From positions 1-64,000 of the forward strand of contig CAMPHY010000001.1 of the NCBI GenBank assembly GCA_946886125.1: a stretch of DNA of 64,000 nucleotides, given 5' to 3'. The notes under the pieces were generated by a model. That model searched no databases. It was not told the origin of the DNA and saw only the letters and a program-made list of their open reading frames with translations. The DNA comes from an uncultured Candidatus Saccharibacteria bacterium (GTDB taxonomy: Bacteria > Patescibacteria > Saccharimonadia > Saccharimonadales > UBA6022). The position numbers and the translations under genes were made by a program. This document shows positions 43,974 through 53,715 of the stretch, piece after piece (position 1 is the stretch's first letter; every line of letters begins with the position of its first letter).

Positions 43974-44585
43974 TCATTCCGTTACGATCCGAGGGCTACG
44001 CGAAACATACTGATTTCCTTTGACATAATAACGCCAAGGTGTGTCTGTCGCTTGGCTAATCCCTATACGGGTTGTTGTGACTATCTCGTTTTTGTTGAGG
44101 GCTGGCTGCATTAGCAGTTGAAGCGGCGGCTGAACCAAATAATGACCATCGAGACTCTTATCAATTCCAAGCGCCTGGCATAGCTTACCTGGTCCGTTCG
44201 ATACACTGGCATCGATCCTGCCAAGCCTCCTAGCAGCAAGTACATCCCCTCCTTCAAGCGGTTCAACAGCACGAATTAATACACCCGCGCCGTAACCCTC
44301 CTCTCCAGCCACCACATTGCAACAATAATGCATACCGTACGTAAAATATACATACAAATGTCCCGCTGCTTCAAACATGCTATGCGACCGAGGTGTTATA
44401 CCTTTGTATGCATGGCTCGCCGGATCAGTCTGATCATATGCTTCCGTTTCGACAATCCGTACACGAACCATCTTGCCATCAAGCTCACGTATAAATTCAC
44501 ATCCAAGCAACCGTTGTGCCGCTTCTGGCGCCGTGACCTTCAGCTCCTGAAACTGGTCGATATATGACACCGTTCTACTTATCAT
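43974..44585 (-). CDS. 3-methyladenine DNA glycosylase (AAG/MPG family)
   Basis: Family II alkyladenine DNA glycosylase (203 residues from the ATG at 44585). Motifs: VETEAYDQTDPASHAYKG-x-TPRS (catalytic Glu in ETEAY), YVYFTYGMHYCCNVV, and NGPGKLCQALGI. It excises alkylated purines for base-excision repair. It overlaps the ChaB gene's 3' end and may start upstream at 44612. The stop codon abuts the CIRCE operator. Confidence 0.94.
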   Translation of the reverse strand: MISRTVSYIDQFQELKVTAPEAAQRLLGCEFIRELDGKMVRVRIVETEAYDQTDPASHAYKGITPRSHSMFEAAGHLYVYFTYGMHYCCNVVAGEEGYGAGVLIRAVEPLEGGDVLAARRLGRIDASVSNGPGKLCQALGIDKSLDGHYLVQPPLQLLMQPALNKNEIVTTTRIGISQATDTPWRYYVKGNQYVSRSPRIVTE

Positions 44586-44811
44586 TCTTAGAGTGCCATC
44601 TATTATCTTCACCTTTAGTGTAGCTTTTCTTTACCGCACTCCAAGCAACTCGATGCGCCACTTCTTCTCGTCCTGCATCGTCACGTCGTTCATCTGGATC
44701 TTTATACTCATCATAAGCACTATTAAATGCTTCCTTATATATGTCTTGTGCATGCTTAGGCAGTACATGCTGTACACTTTCAGGCAATTCAGTAATTTTG
44801 CTATACGGCAT
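44575..44811 (-). CDS. chaB: ChaB family protein
   Basis: A 78-residue ChaB-domain protein: LPESVQHVLPKHAQDIYKEAFNSAYDEY and VAHRVAWSAVKKSYTK are the family signature. Described as a regulator of the ChaA cation antiporter in E. coli, but widespread without ChaA and of uncertain role. GGGAGAT precedes the ATG. It lies between an SDR and a DNA glycosylase, a combination that suggests a stress-related operon. Confidence 0.9.
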   Translation of the reverse strand: MPYSKITELPESVQHVLPKHAQDIYKEAFNSAYDEYKDPDERRDDAGREEVAHRVAWSAVKKSYTKGEDNRWHSKNDK

Positions 44812-44828
44812 AGTAATATCTCCCTTCT

Positions 44829-45731
44829 TTATGGTAAGTGCTGGCCGCCAGTAACGCCGATCACCTCTGCGGTTACATAGCTTGATTCCTGCGAAGCTAA
44901 ATAAACGTACGCTGGAGCAAGCTCAGCCGGCTGACCTGCACGACCAAGTGGTGTATTTGTACCAAATTCTGCCAGCTTCTCGCTCGGTTGACCATGGCTC
45001 GGCTGTAGCGGTGTCCAAATCGGACCAGGCGCTACCGCGTTAACCCGTATTCCCTTTTCAATCAACATTTTTGCAAGAGACTTCGTGAAAGCCGTTATAG
45101 CTCCTTTAGTAGAAGCATAGTCGAGCAAGCCTGGTGATGGTTGATAGGATTGAATCGAAGTTGTATTTATAATAGTGGCGCCGGCTGGCATATGCGGAGC
45201 TGCCGCCTTACTAATCCAAAACATCCCAAATACATTTGTGGCAAACGTTTTTTGGAATTGCTCCGATGATAAATCTTCCAGTTCATCGACAAACACTTGC
45301 TTGCCAGCGTTATTCACTAGAATATCTAGCCCGTCTAGCTGACGAACCGCCGTACGGACCAGTTCTTTACAAAATGATTCATTACTAATATCGCCAGGAA
45401 TACAAACTACTTTCTGCCCGGTAGCCTCAAGTACTTTTACAACTTCCTGTGCATCTTTTTCTTCTTCTGGCAGGTAAGAAATAGCCACATCAGCCCCTTC
45501 TCGCGCATAGGCAATTGCCACAGCTCTTCCTATACCCGAATCACCTCCGGTAATAAGTGCTTTCCTCCCTTTCAGCCTTCCTGAACCACGATAGGTTTGT
45601 TCACCATGATCGGCCGGTGGTTGCATTTTAGCATTCAAGCCTGGCTCAGACTGTGATTGATTCTCATTGATATTCGGCTGTGGATACTGCTGCCGAGGAT
45701 CTTGTAGCGTATATTGATCGTTGTCGTTCAT
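44829..45731 (-). CDS. SDR family oxidoreductase (general stress YhdF/YhxC-like)
   Basis: 300 residues: an N-terminal extension rich in Gln/Asn/Pro (about 1-50; [15 protein letters not shown]), then a classical SDR with cofactor motif [17 protein letters not shown], catalytic Ser in TTSIQSY and YASTK (Tyr-x3-Lys). The extended N-terminus and [13 protein letters not shown] match the group induced in Bacillus general stress. AAGGAGG precedes the ATG. Substrate unknown; first gene before chaB and the DNA glycosylase. Confidence 0.92.
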   Translation of the reverse strand: MNDNDQYTLQDPRQQYPQPNINENQSQSEPGLNAKMQPPADHGEQTYRGSGRLKGRKALITGGDSGIGRAVAIAYAREGADVAISYLPEEEKDAQEVVKVLEATGQKVVCIPGDISNESFCKELVRTAVRQLDGLDILVNNAGKQVFVDELEDLSSEQFQKTFATNVFGMFWISKAAAPHMPAGATIINTTSIQSYQPSPGLLDYASTKGAITAFTKSLAKMLIEKGIRVNAVAPGPIWTPLQPSHGQPSEKLAEFGTNTPLGRAGQPAELAPAYVYLASQESSYVTAEVIGVTGGQHLP

Positions 45732-45818
45732 ATACCTCCTTCCAGGTTTCCTTTTTGTAGTATACGAGGCATCTACCTAGCTAAGCGGTGATATACCTCA
45801 CAAAACGCCCATATCTAT

Positions 45819-46823
45819 ATGAAGTTGTATACTATTGCTATGACATCACGTTATCTCACCAGACAAAAGCAAGGCCGAACCTATGCGTATTTCGATGGTG
45901 AGCAGCAAATAACCGACAAAGAGATTATTGAGCGCATCAATAATCTTGCTATACCACCCGGCTGGAAAGATGTGAATATAGCCCGTTCTCCTCGCGCAAA
46001 AGTGCAAGCATCAGGACGCGACAAGGCAGGACGAAAGCAGATGATATATAGCCTGCAGTATCGCACTCGCCAAGAGAAAGCCAAGTTCGAACGCATCATT
46101 TTGTTCGCCGATGCCCTACCTGCCATGCGTAAGCAAATCGAATACGACCTTGCACGCAAGAAGCTAACAAAAGAAAAGGTACTCGCTTGCATCGTAAAGC
46201 TTATGGATCAAACCTATTTTCGAATTGGCAATAGCACCTACGCTAAAGATAATCAGACTTATGGCATTACCACTCTCCGCTCTAAGCACACCACAGTAAA
46301 GGGCCCAGAGATAACCTTTGATTTTACCGGTAAAAGCGGTCAACACCAACACAAAACAATTAGTGACAAACAACTCGCGCGTATTATTCGACAGCTTGAT
46401 GAACTACCTGGCTACGAGATATTCAAATATTACGATGAGGACAATACTCTTCAGCCAATTCATAGTCACGATGTAAATACTTACATTAAACAGTACATGG
46501 GAGATGAATATACCGCAAAAGATTTTCGAACTTGGGGAGGTACGCTTCTTGCCAGTGTTGAATTGACCCTGAAAGAGCGTTCATCAAGTACCACCGATCG
46601 CAAGAAAGCTATTACTAGGTGTGTCAAAACAGTGGCTCGACATCTCGGCAACACGCCAAGCGTTACTCGTAGCTCCTACATTGATCCTCGTATTATTAAA
46701 GCCTACGACACAAGCGACCTTCTTCACGAAGTACAGCGCACCGTCGGCACCATGGAAACCAACACTTACCTTAAACCTGAAGAGCGTTGTGTAGCGCATA
46801 TTCTTCAATCACTTGCTCGGTAG
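45819..46823 (+). CDS. DNA topoisomerase IB (poxvirus-like)
   Basis: 334 residues. Bacterial/poxvirus type IB topoisomerase: N-terminal segment RQKQGRTYAYFDGEQQITD...AIPPGWKDVNIARSP, catalytic region RIGNSTYAKDNQTYGITTLRSKH (Arg and Lys), FRTWGGT, and the nucleophile Tyr in VTRSSYIDPRI. It relaxes supercoils through a 3'-phosphotyrosine. No Mg or ATP is needed by the family. The start may be the ATG at 45840 (MTSRYLTRQ). Divergent from the SDR operon. Confidence 0.95.
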   Translation: MKLYTIAMTSRYLTRQKQGRTYAYFDGEQQITDKEIIERINNLAIPPGWKDVNIARSPRAKVQASGRDKAGRKQMIYSLQYRTRQEKAKFERIILFADALPAMRKQIEYDLARKKLTKEKVLACIVKLMDQTYFRIGNSTYAKDNQTYGITTLRSKHTTVKGPEITFDFTGKSGQHQHKTISDKQLARIIRQLDELPGYEIFKYYDEDNTLQPIHSHDVNTYIKQYMGDEYTAKDFRTWGGTLLASVELTLKERSSSTTDRKKAITRCVKTVARHLGNTPSVTRSSYIDPRIIKAYDTSDLLHEVQRTVGTMETNTYLKPEERCVAHILQSLAR

Positions 46824-47034
46824 ATATTATCAGAACTGGCTATCAATATAAATATATACGAGTTATCTACGGCATCACCGTCCACACATCTAATAATTAG
46901 TGCTCCTGTTAAATTAAGTGAAATTCACAATAACGCCAAACTATAGATCACCCCAGCCGTACCGAGCCCGATTACCCGTAAAATATTAAAGGTCATAGTA
47001 CTTATAGCTCTATTGTATTCGGGGCTTTCTTTAT

Positions 47035-48177
47035 TTACTCAAATACCGAAAGTGTCACAGCAAAAATACGATCATCCTGCTCAGCAGGAGAGCCTCGACC
47101 ATCACGGTTTGATGTAGAAAAATACAATTCATCACCACTAACTGCCACCGCCCGCAAGCGCCCATACTGGCCTGTAAAGTGACGACTCAGTGAAACGCTA
47201 CCGCCATTGTCAATTACCGCTTGGTAAAGTGACTGACCGCGCAGGCCCGTAAAATACAATGAGCCATCGGCGTACGCCAGCCCACCAGGTGCCCACGTAT
47301 CGCTATCGCCCGATTGCACAATCGGCACTCGCATACCGTCTCGAGTTTCATCACCCGTAATTACCGGCCAACCATAATTAGCACCCTTCTCGATGCGGTT
47401 TAGTTCATCTCGACCTGATTGCACGCCAGATGGCCCGTGTTCCGTAGCCCACATACGCCCCTCTTTGTCCCACGTGATTCCTTGAGGGTTGCGGTGGCCA
47501 TAACTCCAAACTTCATTACCAAATGGATTATCGCTTGGAATTGAGCCATCACCATTGATTCGCAAAATTTTGCCAGCCAATGACTGTCTCTCCTGCGCGT
47601 TAGCCTCATTACCTGCATCACCTGTCGTAACGTACAGTTTATCATCAGGACCAAAAGCAAGCGCGCCACCATCGTGATTCGATGAAGCTGGAATATTATT
47701 TAAAATTTCTGTACGACCTTGCAGTTCCGTACCTTCAAGCACATAGCGCTCAACCCGGTTCGTAAGTTCACCGCTAGTATCGGTTGTTGAATATAAATAG
47801 ACAAACCGGTTGCTTTCAAATTCAGGGTGAAGTGCAATACCCAGTAGCCCACCCTCGCTTGTTTCGCGCACTCCGGTAATGGCATATGTCGCGCCATCAC
47901 TGCCAATTCGCTGCACCTGACCACTACGCTCAGTTACAAGTAAATCACCGCTTGGCAAAAATGCTATTGCCCATGGCGTGGTAATGTTTGATGCAACAGT
48001 ACGAATATTACGTTCGGTTATTTCATTAGTAGCCACAGGAATCGAAGATTCGGTCGGACGAAATATATAGTTAGTAATTTGCTGCCAAAAAGCCACTACA
48101 AAGAACGCAGTGATCACAATTGCCCCGAACGTAATTACTAATCTCTTTGTTACTTTGGACGTATTCTTTTGCTCCAT
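47035..48177 (-). CDS. membrane-anchored PQQ-type sugar dehydrogenase (soluble GDH-like)
   Basis: 380 residues from the ATG at 48177 (AAGGAGG upstream). One N-terminal TM (about 12-34), then a six-bladed propeller of the aldose sugar dehydrogenase/HHIP family: TPWAIAFLPSGDLLVTER, SSNHDGGALAFGPDDKLYVTTGD (catalytic His), YGHRNPQGITWD, ATEHGPSG, GANYGWP. It would oxidise sugars outside the cell if PQQ is available. No PQQ synthesis genes are here, so cofactor must come from neighbours, or the activity is different. Confidence 0.9.
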   Translation of the reverse strand: MEQKNTSKVTKRLVITFGAIVITAFFVVAFWQQITNYIFRPTESSIPVATNEITERNIRTVASNITTPWAIAFLPSGDLLVTERSGQVQRIGSDGATYAITGVRETSEGGLLGIALHPEFESNRFVYLYSTTDTSGELTNRVERYVLEGTELQGRTEILNNIPASSNHDGGALAFGPDDKLYVTTGDAGNEANAQERQSLAGKILRINGDGSIPSDNPFGNEVWSYGHRNPQGITWDKEGRMWATEHGPSGVQSGRDELNRIEKGANYGWPVITGDETRDGMRVPIVQSGDSDTWAPGGLAYADGSLYFTGLRGQSLYQAVIDNGGSVSLSRHFTGQYGRLRAVAVSGDELYFSTSNRDGRGSPAEQDDRIFAVTLSVFE

Positions 48178-48277
48178 AAGCACCTCCTTATAGTATGTCT
48201 ATTTTAACACCCTGATCCCACATAACCGCATTCAAGCACATCACTACATTTAGGCAGTAGCTTAAGTTCGCATATGT

Positions 48278-48538
48278 TTACGGACGTGCTTTCTTCACCG
48301 AAATAAGAATTACCCCACCAACGAGCACAGCTACCACGCCGAGAAACAGTAGTATGTTTGCTGGTGTAGGGTCTGTATCTGAGGCGATATTCTCGCCAAG
48401 AAAAATGAAGGCCGAAATAACGATCGACGCCACCATACTAATCAGTATGAGCCAACCCTCCCAGGATATTGGCACCCAGCCCCATCCCAGATCTTTTGAC
48501 TTCAATCCTCGTCGTTTTCTAAACCAATACTTATTCAT
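48278..48538 (-). CDS. small two-TM membrane protein
   Basis: 86 residues, two membrane helices (about 27-50 and 60-80), with a basic, Trp-rich N-terminus (KYWFRKRRG). Not recognised. TATACT ends 6 nt before the ATG. Confidence 0.7.
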   Translation of the reverse strand: MNKYWFRKRRGLKSKDLGWGWVPISWEGWLILISMVASIVISAFIFLGENIASDTDPTPANILLFLGVVAVLVGGVILISVKKARP

Positions 48539-48561
48539 ATTTTCAGTATAGCAAAGGTGCC

Positions 48562-49851
48562 TTAGCGAATTTCGTCGTTTTGCTCAGCAAACTTTGTTGT
48601 CATCGTTGGGTTTCCGCGCGTAAGCTTCTTAACGGTCAACTCATCTGCTTTATTGTTAGCAATGCGAAGATTATCTTCCGAACGAAGTAGATTCTCTTTT
48701 GTCTTTTGTAACTGTGCTATTGATTTATCAATACTATCGACTGCCGTTTTAAACTTCTCCGACGCCAAGCGGTAATTGCGACCAAATGAATCACGGAAGT
48801 CATTCAGTTGATCTTCAAAATGCGTTACGTCGATATTCTGTGCCCTTACTAATGCCAGTTCCGACTTATATTGCATCGAGTTCATGGCAGCATTTCGTAA
48901 CAGGGTAATCATCGGAATAAAGAATTGTGGGCGAATTACGTACATTTTTGAATGCTTGTGTGACACGTCAATAATACCTGTGTTGTAAAGCTCATTGTCA
49001 GCTTCAAGTAGTGTCACAAGAACCGCATATTCACAGCGCTTTTCATTCCGGTCTTTGTCGAGCTCACGTAAGAAATCTTCATTCTTTTTCTTAGTGGCCG
49101 TTTCGTCACCTTCATTCTTCATTTCAAACATTATTGAAATGAGCTCATTCCCATTCTCGTCGTATTCACGATAAATATAGTCGCCCTTACTTCCAGAACT
49201 TGCATCATTATCTTTTCCAAACTCGGCATTCTTAAACCCAGTAGCACGTAGTTTTTCAAATTCAATTTCACAGTGCTGCTCGAGCGTTTCACCTACCATC
49301 TTGGTTGAAAGCTTAGCCTTCATATCCTTGTAGTAAGCGATCATTTCGTCTTTGGTACGTAGCTCGGACGCAAACCGTTCTTTAAGGGATGATTCCAATA
49401 ACTGCTTTTCGGTATTCTTACTTCTAAGCTCACTCGCAAGCTCATCACGCTCTTTTTCAACTTTATAGACCGCCTCATTGACTGCGAGCCTTCTCTCCGT
49501 CGCAGTGGCTTCAAGTTGTGAGCGGAGCGTTGCTGTTACCGATTCGCGTTCGGCAGTCAATTTGGCAATCTGAGCCTCTTTTTCAGCCTTCAACGCAGCG
49601 ACTTCAGCGTCGCGCTTCATCTTAAGCTCAGCAAGCTCAGTTTCCTTTTTGGTAATACCTGCTTGTAACTCATTTTTAGTATTGGCTTCTGCAAGCATGA
49701 TGGCATTTTGCTTGTCACGTTCGAACAGCTCGACCCGATCATGTAGCTCTTTTTCAAATTCATGATCTCGCACTTGTTTTAAGATATCAGCAAAGCCAGC
49801 TTCATCAACTTTAAAAGCTTTTTTACAATGCGGACAAATAATTTCATTCAT
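48562..49851 (-). CDS. DUF2130 family protein
   Basis: 429 residues. N-terminal CPHCKKAF (one CxxC pair), a long coiled coil (about 30-185), then the DUF2130 core with [48 protein letters not shown] and the terminal coiled coil. The D-x-n-E-x-K spacing resembles a PD-(D/E)xK nuclease-like fold, but activity is not established. TATACT ends 6 nt before the ATG. Confidence 0.92.
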   Translation of the reverse strand: MNEIICPHCKKAFKVDEAGFADILKQVRDHEFEKELHDRVELFERDKQNAIMLAEANTKNELQAGITKKETELAELKMKRDAEVAALKAEKEAQIAKLTAERESVTATLRSQLEATATERRLAVNEAVYKVEKERDELASELRSKNTEKQLLESSLKERFASELRTKDEMIAYYKDMKAKLSTKMVGETLEQHCEIEFEKLRATGFKNAEFGKDNDASSGSKGDYIYREYDENGNELISIMFEMKNEGDETATKKKNEDFLRELDKDRNEKRCEYAVLVTLLEADNELYNTGIIDVSHKHSKMYVIRPQFFIPMITLLRNAAMNSMQYKSELALVRAQNIDVTHFEDQLNDFRDSFGRNYRLASEKFKTAVDSIDKSIAQLQKTKENLLRSEDNLRIANNKADELTVKKLTRGNPTMTTKFAEQNDEIR

Positions 49852-50081
49852 CTTATTAGTATACCTTGTCTTTGTATTGATAGGCCGATACCTTTATCGC
49901 CCCAATAGACCGTCTGCGCGTGTTGCTAAAATTCTTCTTCAAATCTAAGTCGGCATTTCTATACAAGGACTGTTCGTACCATTAGTACAGGAAGCTTGGT
50001 GGTATGAACGTTCACTTTTTGCCTTGTTAAGTATGGGTACCGATACTTTTGAATTCATTTACAGGCTACAAACTAATTTCG

Positions 50082-50822
50082 TTACGCTACGAGGGATTTC
50101 ACTACGGCTTTGATGAGTGTTTTTGGTAGCGGTTCATCGAGTTTAAGCCATATGGTCCCCTTGCCTTTAATAAATGGTGCAAGCTGATCCTGTATATTTA
50201 TATTTTTAGGAACAGGGTAGATGGCCACATGGTCATTCCAGCCTGATATGTATACGCGAGCTCGCTTATTATCAATCTTATAGCCAATGATCCCGTAGCT
50301 TAACACCTCTTCTGCGTGTGGAAGTGTACTTTGAACTAATTGACGCAGCTGATCGAATTTAGGACGGCTATGTACAGGTATACTTGAAACATACTTTTCA
50401 ACAGACGTCAGTTTTGCTTGTGCTTCAGTAGAAAGCATAAACGATTGCCGAAGCATCTCTCGGAGTATATTGAGATTAACATCGGCAAGTTTATTAATAT
50501 ACAAACAAGCTTTACTGATCTTATGCTTGCCAAGTTTTTCGAGCTTTTCGCTATAATTATCAAATCCTTCAAAATAGATAGTCAGGTTTACTTTTCTCGG
50601 ACTGAAAGCAAGGACGGGCATATCGCCCTCATGACCAGAATCATACTTATAGTGTGTTGAGCCAAAGCCGATAATACTAGACCCCCACATAACAGGCTGT
50701 TCGCCAGAAATCTCCTGCATCATAGCTATCAACACATACGCATCTTTACGCCCATCATTACTAACCTCTTTAAGGAATGATTCGACACTCATATTCGTAG
50801 GCATAGTTTTGTTGTTGCTCAT
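50082..50822 (-). CDS. protein with two fused DUF1801 (YdhG-like) domains
   Basis: 246 residues. Residues about 10-125 and about 135-246 each match the DUF1801 pattern: the first has VESFLKEVSNDGRKDAYVLIAM and MWGSSIIGFGSTHYKY, the second VEKYVSSIPVHSRPKFDQLRQLV, VLSYGIIGYKI and GKGTIWLKLDEPLPKTLIKAVVKSLV. Both are usually separate proteins; here they are fused. Function unknown (frataxin-like fold). TATAAT ends 6 nt before the ATG. Confidence 0.88.
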   Translation of the reverse strand: MSNNKTMPTNMSVESFLKEVSNDGRKDAYVLIAMMQEISGEQPVMWGSSIIGFGSTHYKYDSGHEGDMPVLAFSPRKVNLTIYFEGFDNYSEKLEKLGKHKISKACLYINKLADVNLNILREMLRQSFMLSTEAQAKLTSVEKYVSSIPVHSRPKFDQLRQLVQSTLPHAEEVLSYGIIGYKIDNKRARVYISGWNDHVAIYPVPKNINIQDQLAPFIKGKGTIWLKLDEPLPKTLIKAVVKSLVA

Positions 50823-50873
50823 AAAAATATTATACCTCTGTTTGTAATCGTTGGATATTATAATTGATACCCA

Positions 50874-50939
50874 AATCTAGGATAATCAAAAACAAAGATT
50901 ATGAATTACTTTTTATCTGGCAATCAACTATCCTAGATT
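50874..50939. repeat. 11-bp inverted repeat around a 44-nt interval
   Basis: AATCTAGGATA (50874-50884) and TATCCTAGATT (50929-50939), perfect, with a smaller inverted repeat ATAATC/GATTAT inside (50882-50902). A TATAAT lies at 50859-50864. It may be a structured RNA or an operator; no known family. Confidence 0.4.
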
Positions 50940-50992
50940 CCAACTAGCAGCATGCCTCACACTTACCCCTAAGGAGATTACATGCTACTTAT

Positions 50993-51463
50993 TTACACCT
51001 CTTCAGAAGTAAACTCTGTTAATACCCATGGGTGTGGGTTGCAATCGCTAAAGCGAATGCTGGTTGGTGATACGAGAATATTTACCTGCCCTGGAGTGTC
51101 CTTAAATGGGCGTGAAGCCGGTAGCTGCTCGTAATGATATTCTGCGTAAGCGGCAAACGCTTCGGCACCGAGCTTTCGCGCTACGCCTTCGAGCTGTACG
51201 GTATAGCGACGCTCCATATCAGTAATAGTCATGGCGACATTCGGATTTGCATCGACGTTAGTAGATTTACGCGATAACTCGCTTGTGCCGATAATAAAAT
51301 CTCCATCCACTGTCTCCGAGAAAGCAACCGTCGCACCCTGTGGCTTACCTTCACTGTCGACAGATGAGAAGGTGCATAATGGCTGCGTACGCAAAAAGTC
51401 ACTTAGATCAGTTCGAGTCGGTCGCCAACCTTCGCTCTTGCTATTCATATCTTGAATCTTCAT
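50993..51463 (-). CDS. pyridoxamine 5'-phosphate oxidase family protein
   Basis: 156 residues from the ATG at 51463; TATACT ends 6 nt upstream, and the extension to 51496 would cover it. Split-barrel flavin-binding fold: LRTQPLCTFSSVDSEGKPQGATVAFS, FIIGTSELSRKSTNVDANPNVAMTIT, QLEGVARKLG. These proteins bind FMN, F420 or heme; the exact enzyme is unknown, and true PNPOx catalytic regions are not evident. Confidence 0.85.
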   Translation of the reverse strand: MKIQDMNSKSEGWRPTRTDLSDFLRTQPLCTFSSVDSEGKPQGATVAFSETVDGDFIIGTSELSRKSTNVDANPNVAMTITDMERRYTVQLEGVARKLGAEAFAAYAEYHYEQLPASRPFKDTPGQVNILVSPTSIRFSDCNPHPWVLTEFTSEEV

Positions 51464-51533
51464 ACGTATAGTATAGCGCAGGCTGATATATGCCAATAAT
51501 CATCACATACCGATTCGATGTCGGCGCATAACA

Positions 51534-52427
51534 CTACATATCAAGTGGCGCATGGCGAATTTTAATCGCTCCTGGCGTTACTTCAATCGGAATAGGTGTT
51601 ACAAACTTAACCTCTCCGTCGAGCTCAACTGATTGCGGCGTTGAGGTACGGAGGCTAATGTTGCGCGCAATGATGTACGAAGTGTGTTGAATACTCTTAC
51701 GTCGACCAAGATAAAAATCAAGGGTATGCCATATAAAACTTAGTTTTGATCCACTCCCGAGCGTAAAGATTACCAACTCACGACTATTAATATCGGCGTC
51801 TTTAGCGATAGCGCGCCCCGCGTGAAAACGACCATTTGCGATGATTACCTGATGAGTCTCGAAGCTCACTTGCAACTCATGGTCTTTATCTTCGATTGTG
51901 ACTAAAAATGGCTTATGGCGAAATAACTCTTTGACACCGACAAATCCGTATGCGGCCCGGCCGAACAGTTTCTTTTGTTTGTTGGTGACATTTTTTGCAA
52001 TAATTGCTGATAATCCTACCCCAGTTACATTAGCAAAGTAATCGTGCTTTACCTTCCCAAGATCAATTGCCTTGGCTGAGTGACGCTTGATCGTACGCAC
52101 GGCCTCAACGGGATCGAGTGGTATATTTAAGCTACGGCCAAAATTATTGGTAGTACCAAGTGGAATAATGCCGAGCGTAATAGAAGAATCGACGAGATGG
52201 TCGATTACATCACTGACCGTGCCGTCACCGCCGCCGACAATCAATAGCCTCGGATTGCGTCTCTTAATAACACCGAGTGTATAGCCAAGCTGGTCCGGCT
52301 TACCAAGCTTCGTAATGTGTGTCAGTTGAATATTCTCCTGCTCGCAAGTTTCAAGAATGCTTGCTAATGCCTCGCGACCACGCCGTGAATGTGTATTGAT
52401 AAGTAATTCTGCTACAACTTGCGTCAT
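51534..52427 (-). CDS. diacylglycerol kinase family lipid kinase (YegS/DagK-like)
   Basis: 297 residues from the ATG at 52427 (MTQVVAELLINTHS), with TATGAT 6 nt upstream; an extension to 52526 would run into the nusA terminator. Catalytic domain DAGK-cat with VGGGDGTVSDVIDHL and IPLGTTNNFGRSLNIP, then the C-terminal beta-sandwich. It phosphorylates diacylglycerol or another lipid. Confidence 0.93.
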   Translation of the reverse strand: MTQVVAELLINTHSRRGREALASILETCEQENIQLTHITKLGKPDQLGYTLGVIKRRNPRLLIVGGGDGTVSDVIDHLVDSSITLGIIPLGTTNNFGRSLNIPLDPVEAVRTIKRHSAKAIDLGKVKHDYFANVTGVGLSAIIAKNVTNKQKKLFGRAAYGFVGVKELFRHKPFLVTIEDKDHELQVSFETHQVIIANGRFHAGRAIAKDADINSRELVIFTLGSGSKLSFIWHTLDFYLGRRKSIQHTSYIIARNISLRTSTPQSVELDGEVKFVTPIPIEVTPGAIKIRHAPLDM

Positions 52428-52449
52428 GTACTCATCATAGCAAACAAAG

Positions 52450-52479
52450 TAAAAGCCTCGCATTGTTACGAGGCTTTTA
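52450..52479. terminator. nusA terminator
   Basis: TAAAAGCCTCG / CGAGGCTTTTA, 8-base loop, between nusA and the lipid kinase gene. Confidence 0.88.
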
Positions 52480-52497
52480 GACAAAGAAAGGGGTAAC

Positions 52498-53649
52498 TTA
52501 TTCTTCGTCTTTACTCGAATCCTCAACAGCGCTCAGAAGGCTGTCTTCGATATTCTTACGCGGTGCTTTTGGAGCGCTTGGCGTATCACTTGAAGATGAT
52601 TGCTGCGGCGTCGCTGTTTCAATATCAAGCTCATAACCAGTCAGGCGACTCGCAAGACGAACATTTTGTCCAGCACGCCCAATAGCAATTGACTGTTGAT
52701 CTTCGCTGACAAAGACCCTGGCGCGTTTTGCTTCTTCATTAAGTTCCACACGAACAACTTCAGCCGGGCTAAGTGCATTACGGATAAACTGCTCTGCGTT
52801 TTCATCAAACGTAATGATATCAACTTTTTCTTGGTCGCCAATTTCATTCATGACAGCTTGGACACGAGTACCGTGACCACCAACGAAGGTACCAACAGGA
52901 TCAACACCAGGCACACTTGACGCGACAGCCAATTTAGTACGACGGCCCGCTTCTCGAGCAATTGCCTTGATCTGCACAGCACCTGTTTCCATTTCAGGCA
53001 CTTCTTGGCGGAACAAGTATTCTACAAACGCTTCGTTGCCACGACTCAGAATAAGCTGTGGACCACGATTACCGCGTTCGATATCTTTGATGAACACCTT
53101 AATACGTGAACCAACATTATAGAATTCACCTTGAATTTGCTCACCTTGAGGAATAATACCGCTAGCCTTACCAAGCTCAACCCGCACGACACGCGGTTCG
53201 ACACGCTGTACGACACCGTTTACAATTGTACCGATCTTATCTTCGTACTCTTCAAGTACTACTTCACGCTCGGCTTCACGTAGGCGTTGTAATACCACTT
53301 GCTTAGCTGTTTGAGCAGCTACACGACCAAAGCTAGTCACTTCATGCTTTTCTTCTACGACTCCGCCTAGCTCAGCATCTTCTTTTACCTTTTTAGCATC
53401 TTCCAAGCTAATTTCTACCGCGTCGCTACCAACTTCTTCGACAATTTCGCGGGCTACGTACACATTAGCGGTACCGTCAACGGTATTTAGTTCTGCACGC
53501 ACATCTTGATCACGCTCACCATTGTCGCGGCGCCATGCTGCAGCAATCGCCTGCTCAATAACTGAAAGTACGATCTCTTCGGGTAAGTTCTTTTCCTCGG
53601 CAATAGTACGCACTGCCAAGGTGAGTTGTTTGATATTAATATCTTCCAT
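52498..53649 (-). CDS. nusA: transcription termination/antitermination factor NusA
   Basis: 383 residues: N-terminal RNAP-binding domain (ISxEKNLPEEIVLSVIEQAI-like), S1 domain (KIGTIVNGVVQRVEPRVVRVELGKASGIIP), KH1 (GARxxV-like AREAGRRTKLAV; GTFVGGHGTRVQAVMNEI) and KH2 (QSIAIGRAGQNVRLASRL). A charged Ser/Pro/Glu tail replaces the extra repeats of longer homologues. AAAGGAG precedes the ATG. Its leader contains an intrinsic terminator. Confidence 0.96.
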   Translation of the reverse strand: MEDINIKQLTLAVRTIAEEKNLPEEIVLSVIEQAIAAAWRRDNGERDQDVRAELNTVDGTANVYVAREIVEEVGSDAVEISLEDAKKVKEDAELGGVVEEKHEVTSFGRVAAQTAKQVVLQRLREAEREVVLEEYEDKIGTIVNGVVQRVEPRVVRVELGKASGIIPQGEQIQGEFYNVGSRIKVFIKDIERGNRGPQLILSRGNEAFVEYLFRQEVPEMETGAVQIKAIAREAGRRTKLAVASSVPGVDPVGTFVGGHGTRVQAVMNEIGDQEKVDIITFDENAEQFIRNALSPAEVVRVELNEEAKRARVFVSEDQQSIAIGRAGQNVRLASRLTGYELDIETATPQQSSSSDTPSAPKAPRKNIEDSLLSAVEDSSKDEE

Positions 53650-53674
53650 AGTATTTCTCCTTTGTCTTGTTATG

Positions 53675-53698
53675 AAAAAATCCGACCTGCCGGCCGGA
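53675..53698 (-). terminator. intrinsic terminator in the nusA leader (attenuator-like)
   Basis: On the minus strand TCCGGCC-GGCA-GGTCGGA forms a 7-bp stem (one G-U) followed by T6, about 25 nt before the nusA ATG and about 15 nt after the predicted +1. It lies in the leader, not after a gene. Confidence 0.65.
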
Positions 53699-53715
53699 AT
53701 AATGTACTATTTGTT

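Noticed and set aside
46824..47034. 211-bp gap between topoisomerase IB and the sugar dehydrogenase
   Set aside because: Checked for a short minus-strand peptide near 46996; the frame stops after seven codons and no hairpin or promoter stands out.
49852..50081. 230-bp gap between DUF2130 and the DUF1801 fusion
   Set aside because: Apart from the DUF2130 -10 box, I found no ORF, stable hairpin or RNA motif.
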